Shown: in pieces, positions 41,362 to 53,374 of the stretch | How positions within the stretch are numbered: the stretch's first letter is position 1 | How the letters are laid out: every line of letters starts with the position of its first letter | Assembly: GCA_022702545.1 (NCBI GenBank) | Contig: JAHRBC010000001.1 | Location: forward strand, 6,510,001-6,574,000 | Reading direction: 5' to 3' | Length of the DNA stretch: 64,000 nucleotides | Origin: Phycomyces nitens | Taxonomy: Eukaryota > Mucoromycota > Mucoromycetes > Mucorales > Phycomycetaceae | Program-made: the position numbers and the translations under genes | The notes under the pieces: model-generated | Databases searched by the model: none | The model's input: the letters and a program-made list of their open reading frames with translations, nothing else | What the model was told of the DNA's origin: nothing

Positions 41362-44281
41362 AATTGTTATAACAATTGCTCATGTGTAGTGAATGGCAAG
41401 GTTGATCATTACATCTTATTGTTCTCTATGCTTCATGGCTTTCAAGGTTAGACAGAGTACAGATTAATTAGTCTCTATAGATATTTTTATAACAGAACAT
41501 GAGTACAATATTGAGGAAAAAGGTGTTGGCACATATGCTTGTTCTTTTTTTATAACTATTACCAAACAATCAAAGTCTTTGTTGTACAAAGGGCGTTAGT
41601 CAATGTCCAGCAAGTCTGTGAGTAATCTGGATTCAACTTAGACTGAATAGAACATCATCTGGTTCCAGCCACAAAGGCCAGAGGGCCTTTGAAATGTAGA
41701 AACCAGTTTCTATCGAGTACAAGCATCATAGAGTGTACACAAATATACCATTTCAAGTCTGAGAATCTTCTGGTTAACCTCTTGTACTACTTTCCGGACC
41801 GGCACATGTAGGAGTCCGATTTAGCCTGAGAGAATGGCCCTCTAGCCCGAAAAGAGCAAAAGTTACATATAACCGTGAAACCATGAACACTCTTTTTCTT
41901 TTTCTTTTCTTTGAAGGAGACCGGAGAAGAGGGCGAAATCCCGTCTTTGGACATCAATTGCTGTCGGAGAGGTGTATTATTGGAATTTTCTACTGCGTTT
42001 GGAAGTCAATTGTTTAATGCTGAGATATAAACGGTTACATCGACCCAGAACCCTGCAGACCTGAATTTAGCCCATGTTTTACCCTTGAATATCCTTATCT
42101 TTATTCATTACAAGTAATCCCACAATAACACTTAGACTCAAAGGACATAAAAAGATGCTCGATTTTGCTACAGGGTAGATTGATAAAGTCTCTTTGTAGT
42201 AATATGTGGCGTCTTAAACCTTGGATCTCGCTAAAATATAAAGTCTAATAAATTAGGTTTAGTTCAGGGGGAATATAGGGATTCCAAAGAACACCAATAT
42301 TATCAAGATGGAATGGATCTCTTACACTCGTCTCTTCATACAATTGTCTTGTTTGCTACTCACATCTCTCAAGAATTTCTTTTTTTTAAAAAAAACAAAC
42401 AAGAGGAATACCAGCAAACCGCCAATTTCCTATAAACCAGTCTAAATCTTATAAATTCTGTTTATAAAGTATTTTATAAAATCCAAAGTGTGAGAACAAA
42501 CTCACAAGAGAAAACAATTATATTCTGGTAGTGCAATCCATGGATTGAAACCTGGTGTTCTGATTAGCAACGTTTCCTAGGCCATATTTGTATAAACCTT
42601 TGAAGATTAATAAAAAAGGGAAATCAATAGACGTACAAGAAAACTCCATTTGAACTTATAGCTTGGGTAATATTTATATGCTAGTTTTGTGGTTTATAGC
42701 ACAATTATACATATATTCAAGGTAGGCATATGTAGGTATTTAGAAGTTTCGTTTTCCATCTAATTGTGCAGAACCACACAATAATTTGATATTCTCAAAA
42801 GAAGCCATCTATTTTTAAAGATATATATATTTATTATATGTGCTATTCATATATATATATATATATATATATATTCTTGTTAACCATTACACAAATTTTC
42901 CCCTCAATAAACGCACTGATTTGGCTAGGGTTACTCCCGGAAAATAAAAATACAAAAAGAGGTACCAATGACATGTCAGTTTATAAATCATACAGTATGA
43001 TGAAACTGTGTATGTATTTACACTCATCTTGAGTATATTTGTGAAAGATAAACGTTCTGTACAAGATCATATAAGAATATTCTTTTTCTTTCCTAGACTT
43101 ACCGAGTATCCGGGGATAAAAATATAATACTATAATTTAAATACTTTGGATATCTATAGTGTAGAAAACAGAATACTTTTATCAACCATCGGCCAGATCA
43201 TAGCAGTGGCATAATAAGAATTGATTGATACCAATTCTCAATTGTCAATGCCATCTCTTATAAATATTTAATGGGAGTCTGGCCATTGGCTTCTTAGAGA
43301 TACTCTAGACTCTATCATATCTTTTCAGACGCTTTAGGCAAATAATGTATATGAATAATTAATCCAGATTATTGAGTATAATAGAGCATGTATATAGATC
43401 GATTTATGGATATACTAGTACGCTACCAATACCTCTTAAAGAAGGCATGTTTTGCTATAAGAAGGAACAGAAATACCAAGTATTCGGGGAATACACACCG
43501 AATTTACTTATTAATACATATTTGTAAAGGTGTCTAAATATATATATCTGTAATACATTTTAAATACCAGTAAAACGTACAAATATATACTTTTTATTTG
43601 AAATATTTTATCAGGTATTTTATGCACATATTTAAGGCTGGTGTAAACGTAATAGATGGTTTAGAATTTGGTTACCCAAAAGATGCTTACACGACTGATT
43701 TGAGTGAACAATTATAATTCATGTATTTTTGTTATTTATTTTAGATAATAATTATTTAGTTCTTTCTTTCCAGTTCTTTGCTTTTAATTATTTAATTATT
43801 TAATAATTCTTTCCCCCCCTTTTTTACATATCGCTCTTAATTCAATCTAGCTATCGGCCTAGATACCTTTTCACACCTCGCATTAGCCTAATACAACCTT
43901 TACAACAGGTTCTCCTTTTTTATATTTGTAAAGGACAAACAGTAAGTTTCATATCTCTGCCACAGGTGATCCAATGGCTCATTGTATTTTTTTATTGTAG
44001 ACCCAACACATTAATCGTATTTTTATTCATTTGGCTAAAACACCCCAACTCTTACATCGACCAGGTAAATACACTTGCAACTCTTAGAGTCTTGCAAAAT
44101 ATTAGACTCCAAGATGATTTACGTTTATGTGTATAGCAGACATTTCGCCCAAAAACAAGCAACCGAAAAAGAAAAAATAATAATTTAAAAAACAAAGACA
44201 AAAAAGAATATTTCTCGACTTTTACACCCATTATTTACACCAACAAACAACCGCCAATATCTACGAAAATCATAACCACGA
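41362..44281. other. Gene-poor intergenic tract
   Basis: AT-rich, with a (TA)n run at 42849-42874. The last about 350 bp before 44282 include GTAAATAC...GTGTATAG (about 44066-44137), a possible 5'-leader intron of the zinc-finger gene. No other gene supported. Confidence 0.4.
42849..42874. repeat. (AT)13 microsatellite
   Basis: A perfect alternating run of 26 nt, intergenic. Confidence 0.95.
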
Positions 44282-45378
44282 ATGCATTCCATGGGACTTA
44301 TAGATCAAGCAGACTTTCTTAAATACAATATTGGCAACCCTCCAATGTACACATTTTCTGATAAGCTCAACATGGGGTTACCATTTGATACAAACCCTAT
44401 AATTGACAATCAACAAGGTGTACAATTCATGCCACCTGGCTCAAACGAACACAAATCATACTACAATCAAGACAAAAACAACTTTGTCCCAAACAACACC
44501 GTCTTTGATGGCCAGTTTATGCAACCTCAAGATACTTTTGGAGCCGAAGGCTTCTATCAACCCTGGTACCCCGAGACAGAACTATTCAAATCATTGGGAA
44601 GCTTGGCACAGCTACCGGCTCCTAATGAATGTGCAAACGAGGGTAATAATTACCTTGCAAGTGCTGCCGCAGACATTACATCATCAGGTTAGTCTCATAA
44701 CAAGCTTGTACATGTTTTACAGCAGCACAAAAAAAGTAGTAATTATTTTGTTTTCTTACACCTAATCTTATAATCTTATTCCTTTTTTTAGATAATGTGC
44801 TCTTCTCGAATGATCTTGGCAATATACCAATATATCATGACTTTTCAGCCTTTCAAGAATTGGAGGAGTATATACCTAATATACTTGAATTTGGGCCCTT
44901 TACGGATATTGGTTTACCTTCGCCTCTTTCGCTGTATTCAAGCCAGTCTCCATCTCCAGAATATTTCCCACAACTAAATACCAGTCCAATGGAGACACAG
45001 ACCGAAGCTACACATATCGAAACGCGTACCCAGCCGCATTTGTATCATCAGTTCACCGAAAACAGCCACCAATTCAATCTAGCCTTAACAACCAACAAAA
45101 GCGCTGATTATGATTTGCGGCATGGAACTGACACTAAAAAAATCAACAAAATGTGCAATGCTAAGCAAAGATATTTTGGACATTCAAGGAAAACATATAT
45201 ATGCCACACATGTAAAAGATCGCTTTGCAGCGCCTATAGCTTAAACAGACATCAAGCCACGCATTATCTAACTACACAAAGGAATGACATGTGCAATTTA
45301 TGCTCAAAAACTTTCTCCAACAAAGCAAATTTAAGACGCCATATTCGACTTTGCCACACTAAAACCCCAAATACTTGA
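44282..45378 (+). CDS. C2H2 zinc-finger protein with disordered N-terminus (copy B)
   Basis: Two exons, 44282-44687 and 44792-45378 (104-bp intron, phase 1), 330 aa. The first about 260 residues are Asn/Gln/Pro/Phe/Ser-rich and acidic, including DFSAFQELEEYIPNILEF, a pattern typical of activation domains. Two C-terminal fingers: YICHTCKRSL...H-x3-H and MCNLCSKTFSNKANLRRH...H, ending a few residues after the last His. Finger type, spacing, intron phase and overall plan match the gene at 36.7 kb, so the two are probably diverged paralogues. Likely a transcription factor of unknown target. Confidence 0.8.
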
Positions 45379-45645
45379 TCTAACCCTAATTCTGGCCAAT
45401 ATTTATTTTCTTTCTAATACCATATAAGAGTATACAAACACATGGTCATATATATATATATTACGTTCATCACCACAATTAACACTTATTATCTTACGAA
45501 AAAAAAAACAGCATTATACAATATACCTTCATCCTAAACAACTTTGCATACACATATAATAAATCATTCAATATTTTTAAAGCATATAAAGTTACTTTCC
45601 TAAAGGGTTCGTAAATATATAGATTATCAGACTTGGCGTATTGAT

Positions 45646-45693
45646 AATAATAATAATAATAGTAATAATAATAGTAAGAATAAGAATAATAGT
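45646..45693. repeat. Imperfect (AAT)n trinucleotide repeat
   Basis: Runs of AATAATAAT interrupted by AGT and AAG triplets, intergenic. Confidence 0.9.
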
Positions 45694-47611
45694 TACCGCG
45701 AGTATTAATATGGGGAAATAAATAAATTAAAGGGCTATTTTTATGGGTCCAGGCCTTGGCTTATTTCAATGTGTGCTGGCACCAAAAACCCCCTTCTTTT
45801 TTTCTAACTATGATCAATACTTGTGATTACGATGAATTTACCTTTTTCTTTCCTGCAAAGCAAAGCTGAACCTGATTTATTCAACTTTTTCAAGTAAATT
45901 TCCATACCTAGATAAATGTGTACCACATACCTATTTAGGATACATCTATTTAGGCTATTGATACAAAGAACTCAAGGATATTCCAATCAACCAAGGGTAC
46001 CAAATGCACCTTGGACCGCACCGTTTACCGTTTACCGCGACTATAGGCATAATCACATACCCATACTTAAACAACAATAACTTTCCTGATCTTCCCGTAC
46101 GATCACATTCTCCTTTCTATAAATTATCATTGTTTTACAAACCAGAAAATATCAGCGCAAATGTATTTTATACACAAAGTTCCAAATCAAACTCACTGTA
46201 TTTTGGTTACACGGTTCTCCCTTGTCAGATTTAACGCTTAAATATGGTTTACAAGGATGTTTTGTGCTTTGTTTGTGCCAAGCATAATGTCAAAGCGAGG
46301 GTCCAAGCACATCATTCCGTATACTTTGCAACAAAGCCAAAGCAAGAGGCCCAATTCTCCAAATATTGGACCCTAATATTGAATTGACAGCTGGTATCAA
46401 TTCCGCCCATATCAGTCTTTCCATGCATATGTTTGGTACCACAGATATACATTGGATATCATTGTTTTTAAAAAAAGAAACTCTAGACTAACGTCTTTTT
46501 ATATATATATTAATACCATTAATTTCTGCAATGTAGATTGGGCAATGTATATATTGGAACAGGATAATTAGTTTCCTTTCACACGATAAAAAAATCCAAG
46601 TAATGATATTAACAATACATTAATTTGACCAGAGTCTTTTTTATTATAAATCTATAAAAGAAATCCATCTTATTTTTATTTTTTTTAAAAAAAACAAGAG
46701 CACTTGAAGCTACCCTACCCGCCAATTGCTTGAATTACCGGTCTTTGATCGGAAAGATCTTCATGGGGATGCAGAGTTTCTTTTTCTTTTTCTTAAAGTA
46801 TGCAGAAGCCCAATTGCCTTGTAATTAAATGCAATGTTTAACGGTTCTCCAAGATTGTTTACTGGTGCTCTGTAAGAATATTAATGCTTTCTATTATAAT
46901 ATTCTCAGAATATTCTTTACCAATTCAATCTATTAATGTCGAAAATGAATCTTGACTGTTTGAAATATAATTCTTTAATAAAAACAAAAGACGAAAATAA
47001 ATTTCTGTATCATGTCTTTTGAGCCCCTCTTATACCCTCCTTACAAACCTTAACGCCATGCGCCCTCATAGCAAGACCATTATGTATATATAGACTATAA
47101 AGTCCATGGCTTTCCAATATAATTAATAGTTTATTAAAATTTATAGAGGAACAAAAGAAAATACCTAGGATTCATAGGATACATTATCTAGAGGATAATA
47201 TGGAAAGAGTAACAGTTTTCAAGCTTTTTGTATGCATAGGTGCTATTATACTATTTTTCATTGATCGACAAAGTCCACAAAAATACGCATATATACATAT
47301 ATATACACACATACATATATACATTTATACGTAATTAATTCTTGTCTTTAGTAGACGTAAAAAACATTTATTTTTATTGATTTTCTTTTGATGATCTTTA
47401 GGTATTTCAATGTCGAGCCTGTAAATATATTGCTTGCAAAAGGAGTAAAGGAAATATCAGTGGCAGAAAAGAATAGGGATTCTCAATTACCCCCTTTTCC
47501 TTATACATGTATAAAATCGTGAGAAGATGTTGACATGGAAAATAGACAGAATATGATATGATTTTATTTTATTCTGTAAATACTAGAGATCACTGGAATG
47601 GAAGCTTTAAA

Positions 47612-47614
<3 letters not shown>

Positions 47615-47656
<42 letters not shown>
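47615..47656. repeat. (AT)21 microsatellite
   Basis: A perfect alternating run of 42 nt, the longest simple repeat in the window; likely polymorphic. Confidence 0.95.
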
Positions 47657-47659
<3 letters not shown>

Positions 47660-48218
47660 AAAGAAGACACCTAGACATGTACATCCACGTACACTTACAT
47701 ATATAAACAGGATATACTGTTTAACAGCATATAATGTAATCAATGGTAATAGAATAGAAAAGTAACAATTTAGGCCGAGTCAAGATGTATCAGTCATGAA
47801 GAGAATTCGATTCGATAGTCTGGCCCTTTTTCATTATAGAATATGGATTTATGTAAAGTGAAGATGAAGATAAAAAAAAAAGAGATGTCAGGGGATGTAA
47901 AGTAAGAATATAAATCACAATAGCTCTATATAAACAGGACTATCCATAGTCACCCAAATGAATATAACCTACCACTGAGTCTACGTGTATTAGTTGAATA
48001 GATGGGACCCTGAAAATAAGCTCTGTAGATAACAGCATTGTGGCTTAAATATCCAAAGAGAAAGTGTAGGTGAGATGATATATGCCTGTCTTGTAGTCAA
48101 CCTACCCCCTCATTTCTTGCCTTATATTTTAGTATGATTTGGAGAACTAGACAAGCTTTCTTTATTTGGTGCCGAGACTTTAAGAGCTTCCTTTTTCTTC
48201 ACTCCTTCTTTTCAACTC

Positions 48219-49376
48219 ATGAGCCGTCAACCATTTCAAAAAAGAATCTGTCTGCGTTGGATATGTGGATTTTGCCTGTTAGGTCTCGTATGGTTGCTAC
48301 TGTCAACCGTCAAGCTGAACCAGAGACTTCAAGGTAATAATCTACATCGCGTCAGACTAGGGCCAGTTAATCCCAAGTAATTAAGCCTGACCTGATCCAT
48401 TCTCATAGACCGCGTGTGCCTTGAATGTGATATGATTACCGCAAAACCTGAACCGACTACGATAGACCAAGACTATCCTTACACAATTGTCACTGCAGCA
48501 AGCGCAAACCACCTATGCGCTCTTGAGAATTTCCTTTATAAACTCAACCATCACAGATCTCGATTTGCCAACAAAGGCTTTCCTCGAATAGTGGTCTATA
48601 ACCTAGGGATGAACCGCACCCAGCTACCAATTTTAGACCAACTACAGGCTAATGGCAAACTCGACGTCCTGGTCCAATTCGATTTTCTGGCCTACCCACA
48701 CTTTTGGGATGTGGCAATGCGCCGTGGAGAGTACGCATGGAAGACAGCCATAGTGGATGAGATGAGAGTGAGATATGGAGGAATAGTGGTGTGGTTAGAC
48801 GCGGGTAATGTGGTGACGGCCGACTTTGTACGGATGATCCCAGACATTGTCCGACGCCAAAAGGGGTTCTGGTCTCCTCGTAGCCAACACACAGCCAAGA
48901 TCTGGACGCACCCGCGGATGTTTGAGTATTTTTCTGTGGCTCCAGAAAAGTACGAAAATGTGGAGAATTGTAATGGTGCTGCTCTTGGGTTCGATACGTC
49001 TGATCAGAATATTGTCAATGGACTAATCTTGCCATGGCTAGCATGTGCCAAGGCGAGAGAATGCATTGCACCCGCAGGGTCTTCAAGGCTGAATCATCGC
49101 CAAGACCAGGCTGCTATTACTCTATTGGCTCACCACCAAGGCTTTGTCTGTACCAAACCAGCATCAGCCTTTAGACTCCAGTTGCATCGAGATACTTCTT
49201 GCCGGTCAGATTTACTTGGACTTGATTTGCAGCATAGATTGCTCCACCCATCCTCAATTGATCTACCTCCCTGGCGAGGCAGTGACACCGTCCGTCTTTA
49301 TCATCACCCCGAGTGGAGATATCAACAGGACAATGTGCCTTTGGCAATTAAACAGCTTGTCCTCGAAGGACCATGA
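48219..49376 (+). CDS. Type II membrane protein, DUF1647-like putative glycosyltransferase
   Basis: Two exons, 48219-48333 and 48409-49376 (75-bp intron, phase 1), 360 aa. The start at 48219 gives MSRQPFQKRICLRWI followed by a hydrophobic stretch GFCLLGLVWLLLS: a basic head plus single N-terminal anchor, the topology of Golgi or ER type II enzymes. A longer open frame in another phase from 48134 is rejected because only this phase joins to exon 2. The lumenal part begins after CLECDM and contains YPYTIVTAASANHLCALENFL, RIVVYNLGM, VVWLDAGN and AALGFDTSD, resembling the DUF1647 family with a GT-A-like fold. DAGN sits where a metal-binding DxD-type motif would be. The donor and acceptor are unknown and the enzymatic role is inference. 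Confidence 0.75.
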
Positions 49377-49970
49377 TTTGTTCAAGTTAATATCTTACCT
49401 TATATTTATTTTGAAAATACATTACATTAATACACAGGGAGTCTTTATTGTATTCTTTATTGTGGTTAATAGGAGACTGTCATGATTATTAGTATGGACT
49501 GTCTAATCGAGCCTCCTCTTTTGAGCACGTAAAGGTAAGGCTGATTATGGGGAGTAGACATAAGATGCCTCTGAGGAGACAATTGAATCTTATTTAATAC
49601 TTTTTTTATTACTCTTCATCGCGTTACAGCCAGGAGAATGTGTCATGATGCAGGTCTATTTGGTTTGATTATCTATTTGTATTTATTAATCATCTTTATA
49701 TATATATTTCTTAAAAATAAAGGAGAATGTAATATAAATAGGTGTAAATATTCAAAAATTCGCCAGAACCAAGCCATTTTCTAAAGTGTATGTCATACAA
49801 GAAGGCAACTTATAATGCAAACATCCTGGCCGTACAAAATAATAATAATTATCTATTAACACATAACAATATTATTAAGAAATAGGCAAAACTCCGTTGA
49901 ATTTATATAAATATATATACATCATTTCATCACACACACACACTCTCTTTTTCTGTCCATTGTTTCTGTA
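49377..49970. other. Intergenic, upstream of kinesin
   Basis: 594 bp, AT-rich with an AAATATATATAC tract and a CA run (49934-49943) followed by CTCTCTTTTTC just before the kinesin start, a pyrimidine-rich leader. No gene. Confidence 0.4.
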
Positions 49971-52900
49971 ATGAGTCCCAATACCCATCTTGCGCCACCA
50001 TCGCCCAATCGTCCATCTTCTCTAACTCCCCCTCTTCCTGCAACTTCCCTATCCGGAAGACTTCCTTCCACACGTCTCAGTATAGCCGCAGCAAATCTCC
50101 AGTCGACTTTGCGAACCAAGAGCTCTCAACTGCCAACCCGGGGAGTCACTCCATCAAACTCATCAATCAGAACAACCTCACAGTCATCAGTCCGAACAAA
50201 CACCCCAATCCGTAACATCCATCCATCTCAATCTACCAATGTCCAACGCCGAAGAAACAGTGTCAATGTAGTCAACAGTCGAAGTGCCAATCACTCCACA
50301 CACAATACCCGTGTGATTCCTCCTGTACCTGCCATTCCAGCCTTCCAGAGATCATCGGCTGAGAATGTCCAGGTCACTGTGAGATGTCGACCGATCACCC
50401 AGCAAGAATTGGTTGGCCGAGGAGAGAATCTCTGGACAGTTGACACCCAAGAACGACTGGTAAAATCCAATCAATTTCGGAATGAAACAGGAACAAAGGC
50501 AGATGTGGAGTACAAATTTGGTAATTGCATTTGTAGGCTCCAGAACAAGCCTATGTAGTGATGTATTCTGATCTTATTGTTGTTTAATTTCGCTCGGTTA
50601 GACCATGTGTTTTATGGAAGTGACAATGAGCAGCTGTACCAAGCAGGTGTAAAAAGTTTGATAGAGTAAGTGCAGATTTGTACAGATTTTGTAACGAGGG
50701 GATTATGTTAAATATGCATATTGTGTACATTTGCTACCTGTAGCCAAGCAATGGACGGGTATAATGGTAAGGACAAGGATCAATTTTAGAATGCCAGTAA
50801 CACGTATATTAGCCACCGTATTTGCCTATGGACAGACTGCCAGTGGAAAAACCTATGTAAGACTAAAAATAATATTACTGCAATTAAAACTGTATTTAAA
50901 ACGTTTGTCATAGACAATGGTAAGGAACCTGCAGCAAACCTGGGAATTAAAGTAATGCTAAAAAAGATACTAATAATGTTATTATTTTTCACAAGATGGG
51001 TATGTAATTTCATCATAATTCCATTGTAATTTCTTATTAAATTGGTATTTTCTAGGCAATGAACAAGAGCCTGGTGTGATTCCTCGGGCAGTGAATGAAG
51101 TCTTTGAGAATATTCGAAAAGTAAGCACTAACAGTAACAATAATAATAATAGTGATATACAAGTTTAGCCTCTTCTAGTTGAGAATTACAAACAAATCAT
51201 TCGGCTCATCCCGTACTTATCGGATGATATTTTTGTGCATTATTCCTAATTCTTCGTAATTCTGGATATGGCTAGACTACCAACAAGGAGTTTTTGCTAA
51301 GAGTGTCCTACCTGGAGATTTATAACGAAATGATCCGAGATTTGCTTGCTCCAAACAACACAGATATCAAAATACACGAAGACAGACGAGTAAAGTATTT
51401 TAGTGGTTGGGTATCAGTTTATTAAAACAGGCAAGTCTTTAGAGAGGTATCTATGTAAGCCCTCTGATTGAAGAAATCGTAACATGTCCAGAAAATGTTA
51501 TGAAAATCATCCAAAGAGGAGAAGGTAAATATAAAGCCTTTTTGTATATCAAGTCTAACATTTAAACCTAGCCAATCGACATATCAGTACAACGGATTAC
51601 AATATGCACAGTAGTAGAAGCCACACCATATTCCAAATGGTAAGACTCTTTTGTAATTTTGTGTCCAATAATGATCCTAACAAGCTCTTTATCTGCAAAA
51701 AAAAAGGTTATTGAAAGCAGAGTACGAAACAATGATAGTACGACCCTCCTTAGTCCGGCTAATACACAACGGCGCATGTCACTAGCCCCAAATATAAAGG
51801 GGCGCCAAGAGTCTGTCAAGATATCTCATTTGGTAAATAACCAACAAGAACCAAAGCCAAGCAAACTAAAATGTACCACAGAATTTGATTGACCTGGCAG
51901 GTTCAGAAAAGGCAGTTACAAACCAAGAGCGGCGTAAAGAAGGCGCTTATATCAACAAGAGTCTATTAACCTTGGGAACTGTCATTTCCAAGTTGACCGA
52001 ACAGGGCAAAAGGTTAGTGCACCAAATCCACCATCACCACATTCTCACCTCAAAATCAAACCTTTGGACAAACAGTAGCTCTGGCCATATTCCCTACCGA
52101 GACTCAAAGCTCACTCGAATCTTGCAGACTGCCCTGTCGGGTCAAGCCAAAGTTGGTGTCATTTGTACCATTAGTCCCAGTTCATTAGAGGAATCTCATA
52201 ATACCCTCAAATTTGCCGCGCGTGTTAAAAAAGTGGTCGTAACTGCCAAGAATGAAGAAGTTATGGATGACAAGGCATTATTGCAACGGTACAGAAGCGA
52301 AATTTTAGATCTCAAACACAAATTGCTGGCTGCAAATGAAGTCATCAAAGAAGAGAAAGACCACACTCAATCTATGCTTAGTGCAGAGCGACGCCAGGTA
52401 ATAGCCACACTTGCAAACTTAATACCAATATAATGTATATCTCTAGTATGAAGAAGAGTTTAAGCGAATGCAGGTGGTCAGAGCAGCCCTCAAGGAAAGG
52501 TGTGTATTATCCAATAAGCCAATGTGAATATATCTTGTACTTGTGAATATTAACGAATTATAATTATAATTAGAATTGACCATTTGACTCGATTGATCTT
52601 AACGTCCCAGTCGATAAATATCCCTGCAGAGCCTGATACGCCAAAGGTAAACTGCTCAATGGTTTCTCACTGTTTCTCACTGTTTCTCATATCCTGTTAT
52701 TCTCCAGACAAAAGAATTGTCTGCTAGCAATAATAGTCTTGGCATTCCACTCGACCCTGATCATCAGGATCCATGGTTACTTGTGCGTGATTTGAGAAAA
52801 CGGCTCGAGGAAACCAATCTAGAAAGAGAGAATCTACAGCGACAATTAGGAGAGAGTAAAGAGCATATTAGAAAACTAGAGTTGGAAGTGGCTCAGAAAA

Positions 52901-53058
52901 AGACTTTGACAGACAAGGTTGCCCATCTTGAGGCTGAACTTAGTATCACCAAGGCTGAACTTCAGGTTACCACAATTCTTGCTCGTGAAGATATTCCTAG
53001 TGGTAGTCTCCGATGTCTACCAGAAGAACCTAGACGTTGGGAAACAAATACATTTTGA
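49971..53058 (+). CDS. Kinesin motor protein, kinesin-7 (CENP-E/Kip2)-like
   Basis: ATP-driven microtubule motor, 690 aa. Exons: 49971-50520, 50602-50665, 50744-50766, 50813-50856, 50914-50919, 50996-50999, 51056-51120, 51276-51389, 51443-51524, 51572-51639, 51707-51832, 51882-52012, 52079-52397, 52447-52499, 52574-52646, 52708-53058. Residues 1-130 are a Ser/Thr/Pro/Arg-rich extension as in Kip2. The motor follows: P-loop GQTASGKT (219-226), switch I NMHSSRSH (328-335), switch II LIDLAGSE (384-391), then HIPYRDSKLTRILQ and NTLKFAARVKKV, the kinesin-7 style. C-terminal coiled coils run from about 450 to 670. Two microexons of 6 and 4 nt encode the TM-MG just after the P-loop, and skipping both breaks the frame. 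The insert between exons 10 and 12 (residues 341-382) lengthens the switch I-switch II loop. Probable role: plus-end or spindle transport. Confidence 0.93.
52662..52690 (+). repeat. 10-bp tandem repeat in a kinesin intron
   Basis: Three units of GTTTCTCACT, the last incomplete, in the 61-bp intron 52647-52707. It supplies much of the pyrimidine content upstream of the acceptor. Confidence 0.9.
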
Positions 53059-53374
53059 ACAGGGTGTAAAGTAATAATAATAGTAATAAAAAAATATAAT
53101 AATAATAATAATAAAAATAAAATAAAGACACCAGTAAAAAGAAGAAGAAGAGAGAAGTACAAGTATGGATATAGAGAAGAAAAAAAGAAGAAGACCATTC
53201 AATACTCTTTCATTAGTGATTAAAGATATATGTGTATATACATATATGAGAAATAACAGAAAGATATAAAGGTCTGATCAGCTTGGCTTCATTTCTCTCG
53301 TGAAAAAAAAAGCGGATAAAATGTGTGTGGGATGAGTAGGCACAATAAAAACTAGCAATGGATATACTATGTTG
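53059..53374. other. Convergent 3' region, kinesin / casein kinase
   Basis: 316 bp between stop codons of convergent genes. It contains AATAAT trinucleotide runs at about 53073-53122. No gene. Confidence 0.5.

Larger units (their letters stand above)
45379..48218. other. Gene-poor intergenic tract
   Basis: AT-rich. Trinucleotide AAT-type repeats at 45646-45693 and a long (AT)n run at 47615-47656. The frame at 46004-46234 has no recognisable features. No RNA gene found. Confidence 0.45.

Noticed and set aside
47615..47656. Replication origin or matrix attachment site at the long AT run
   Set aside because: Simple AT content alone is no evidence for either function.
48134..48337. Open frame starting at an upstream ATG before the DUF1647-like gene
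   Set aside because: It is in the wrong phase for the second exon; the frame from 48219 gives a proper membrane anchor and an in-phase junction.
49922..50119. Minus-strand frame of 65 codons over the kinesin start
   Set aside because: Shadow of the Ser/Pro-rich kinesin N-terminal exon.
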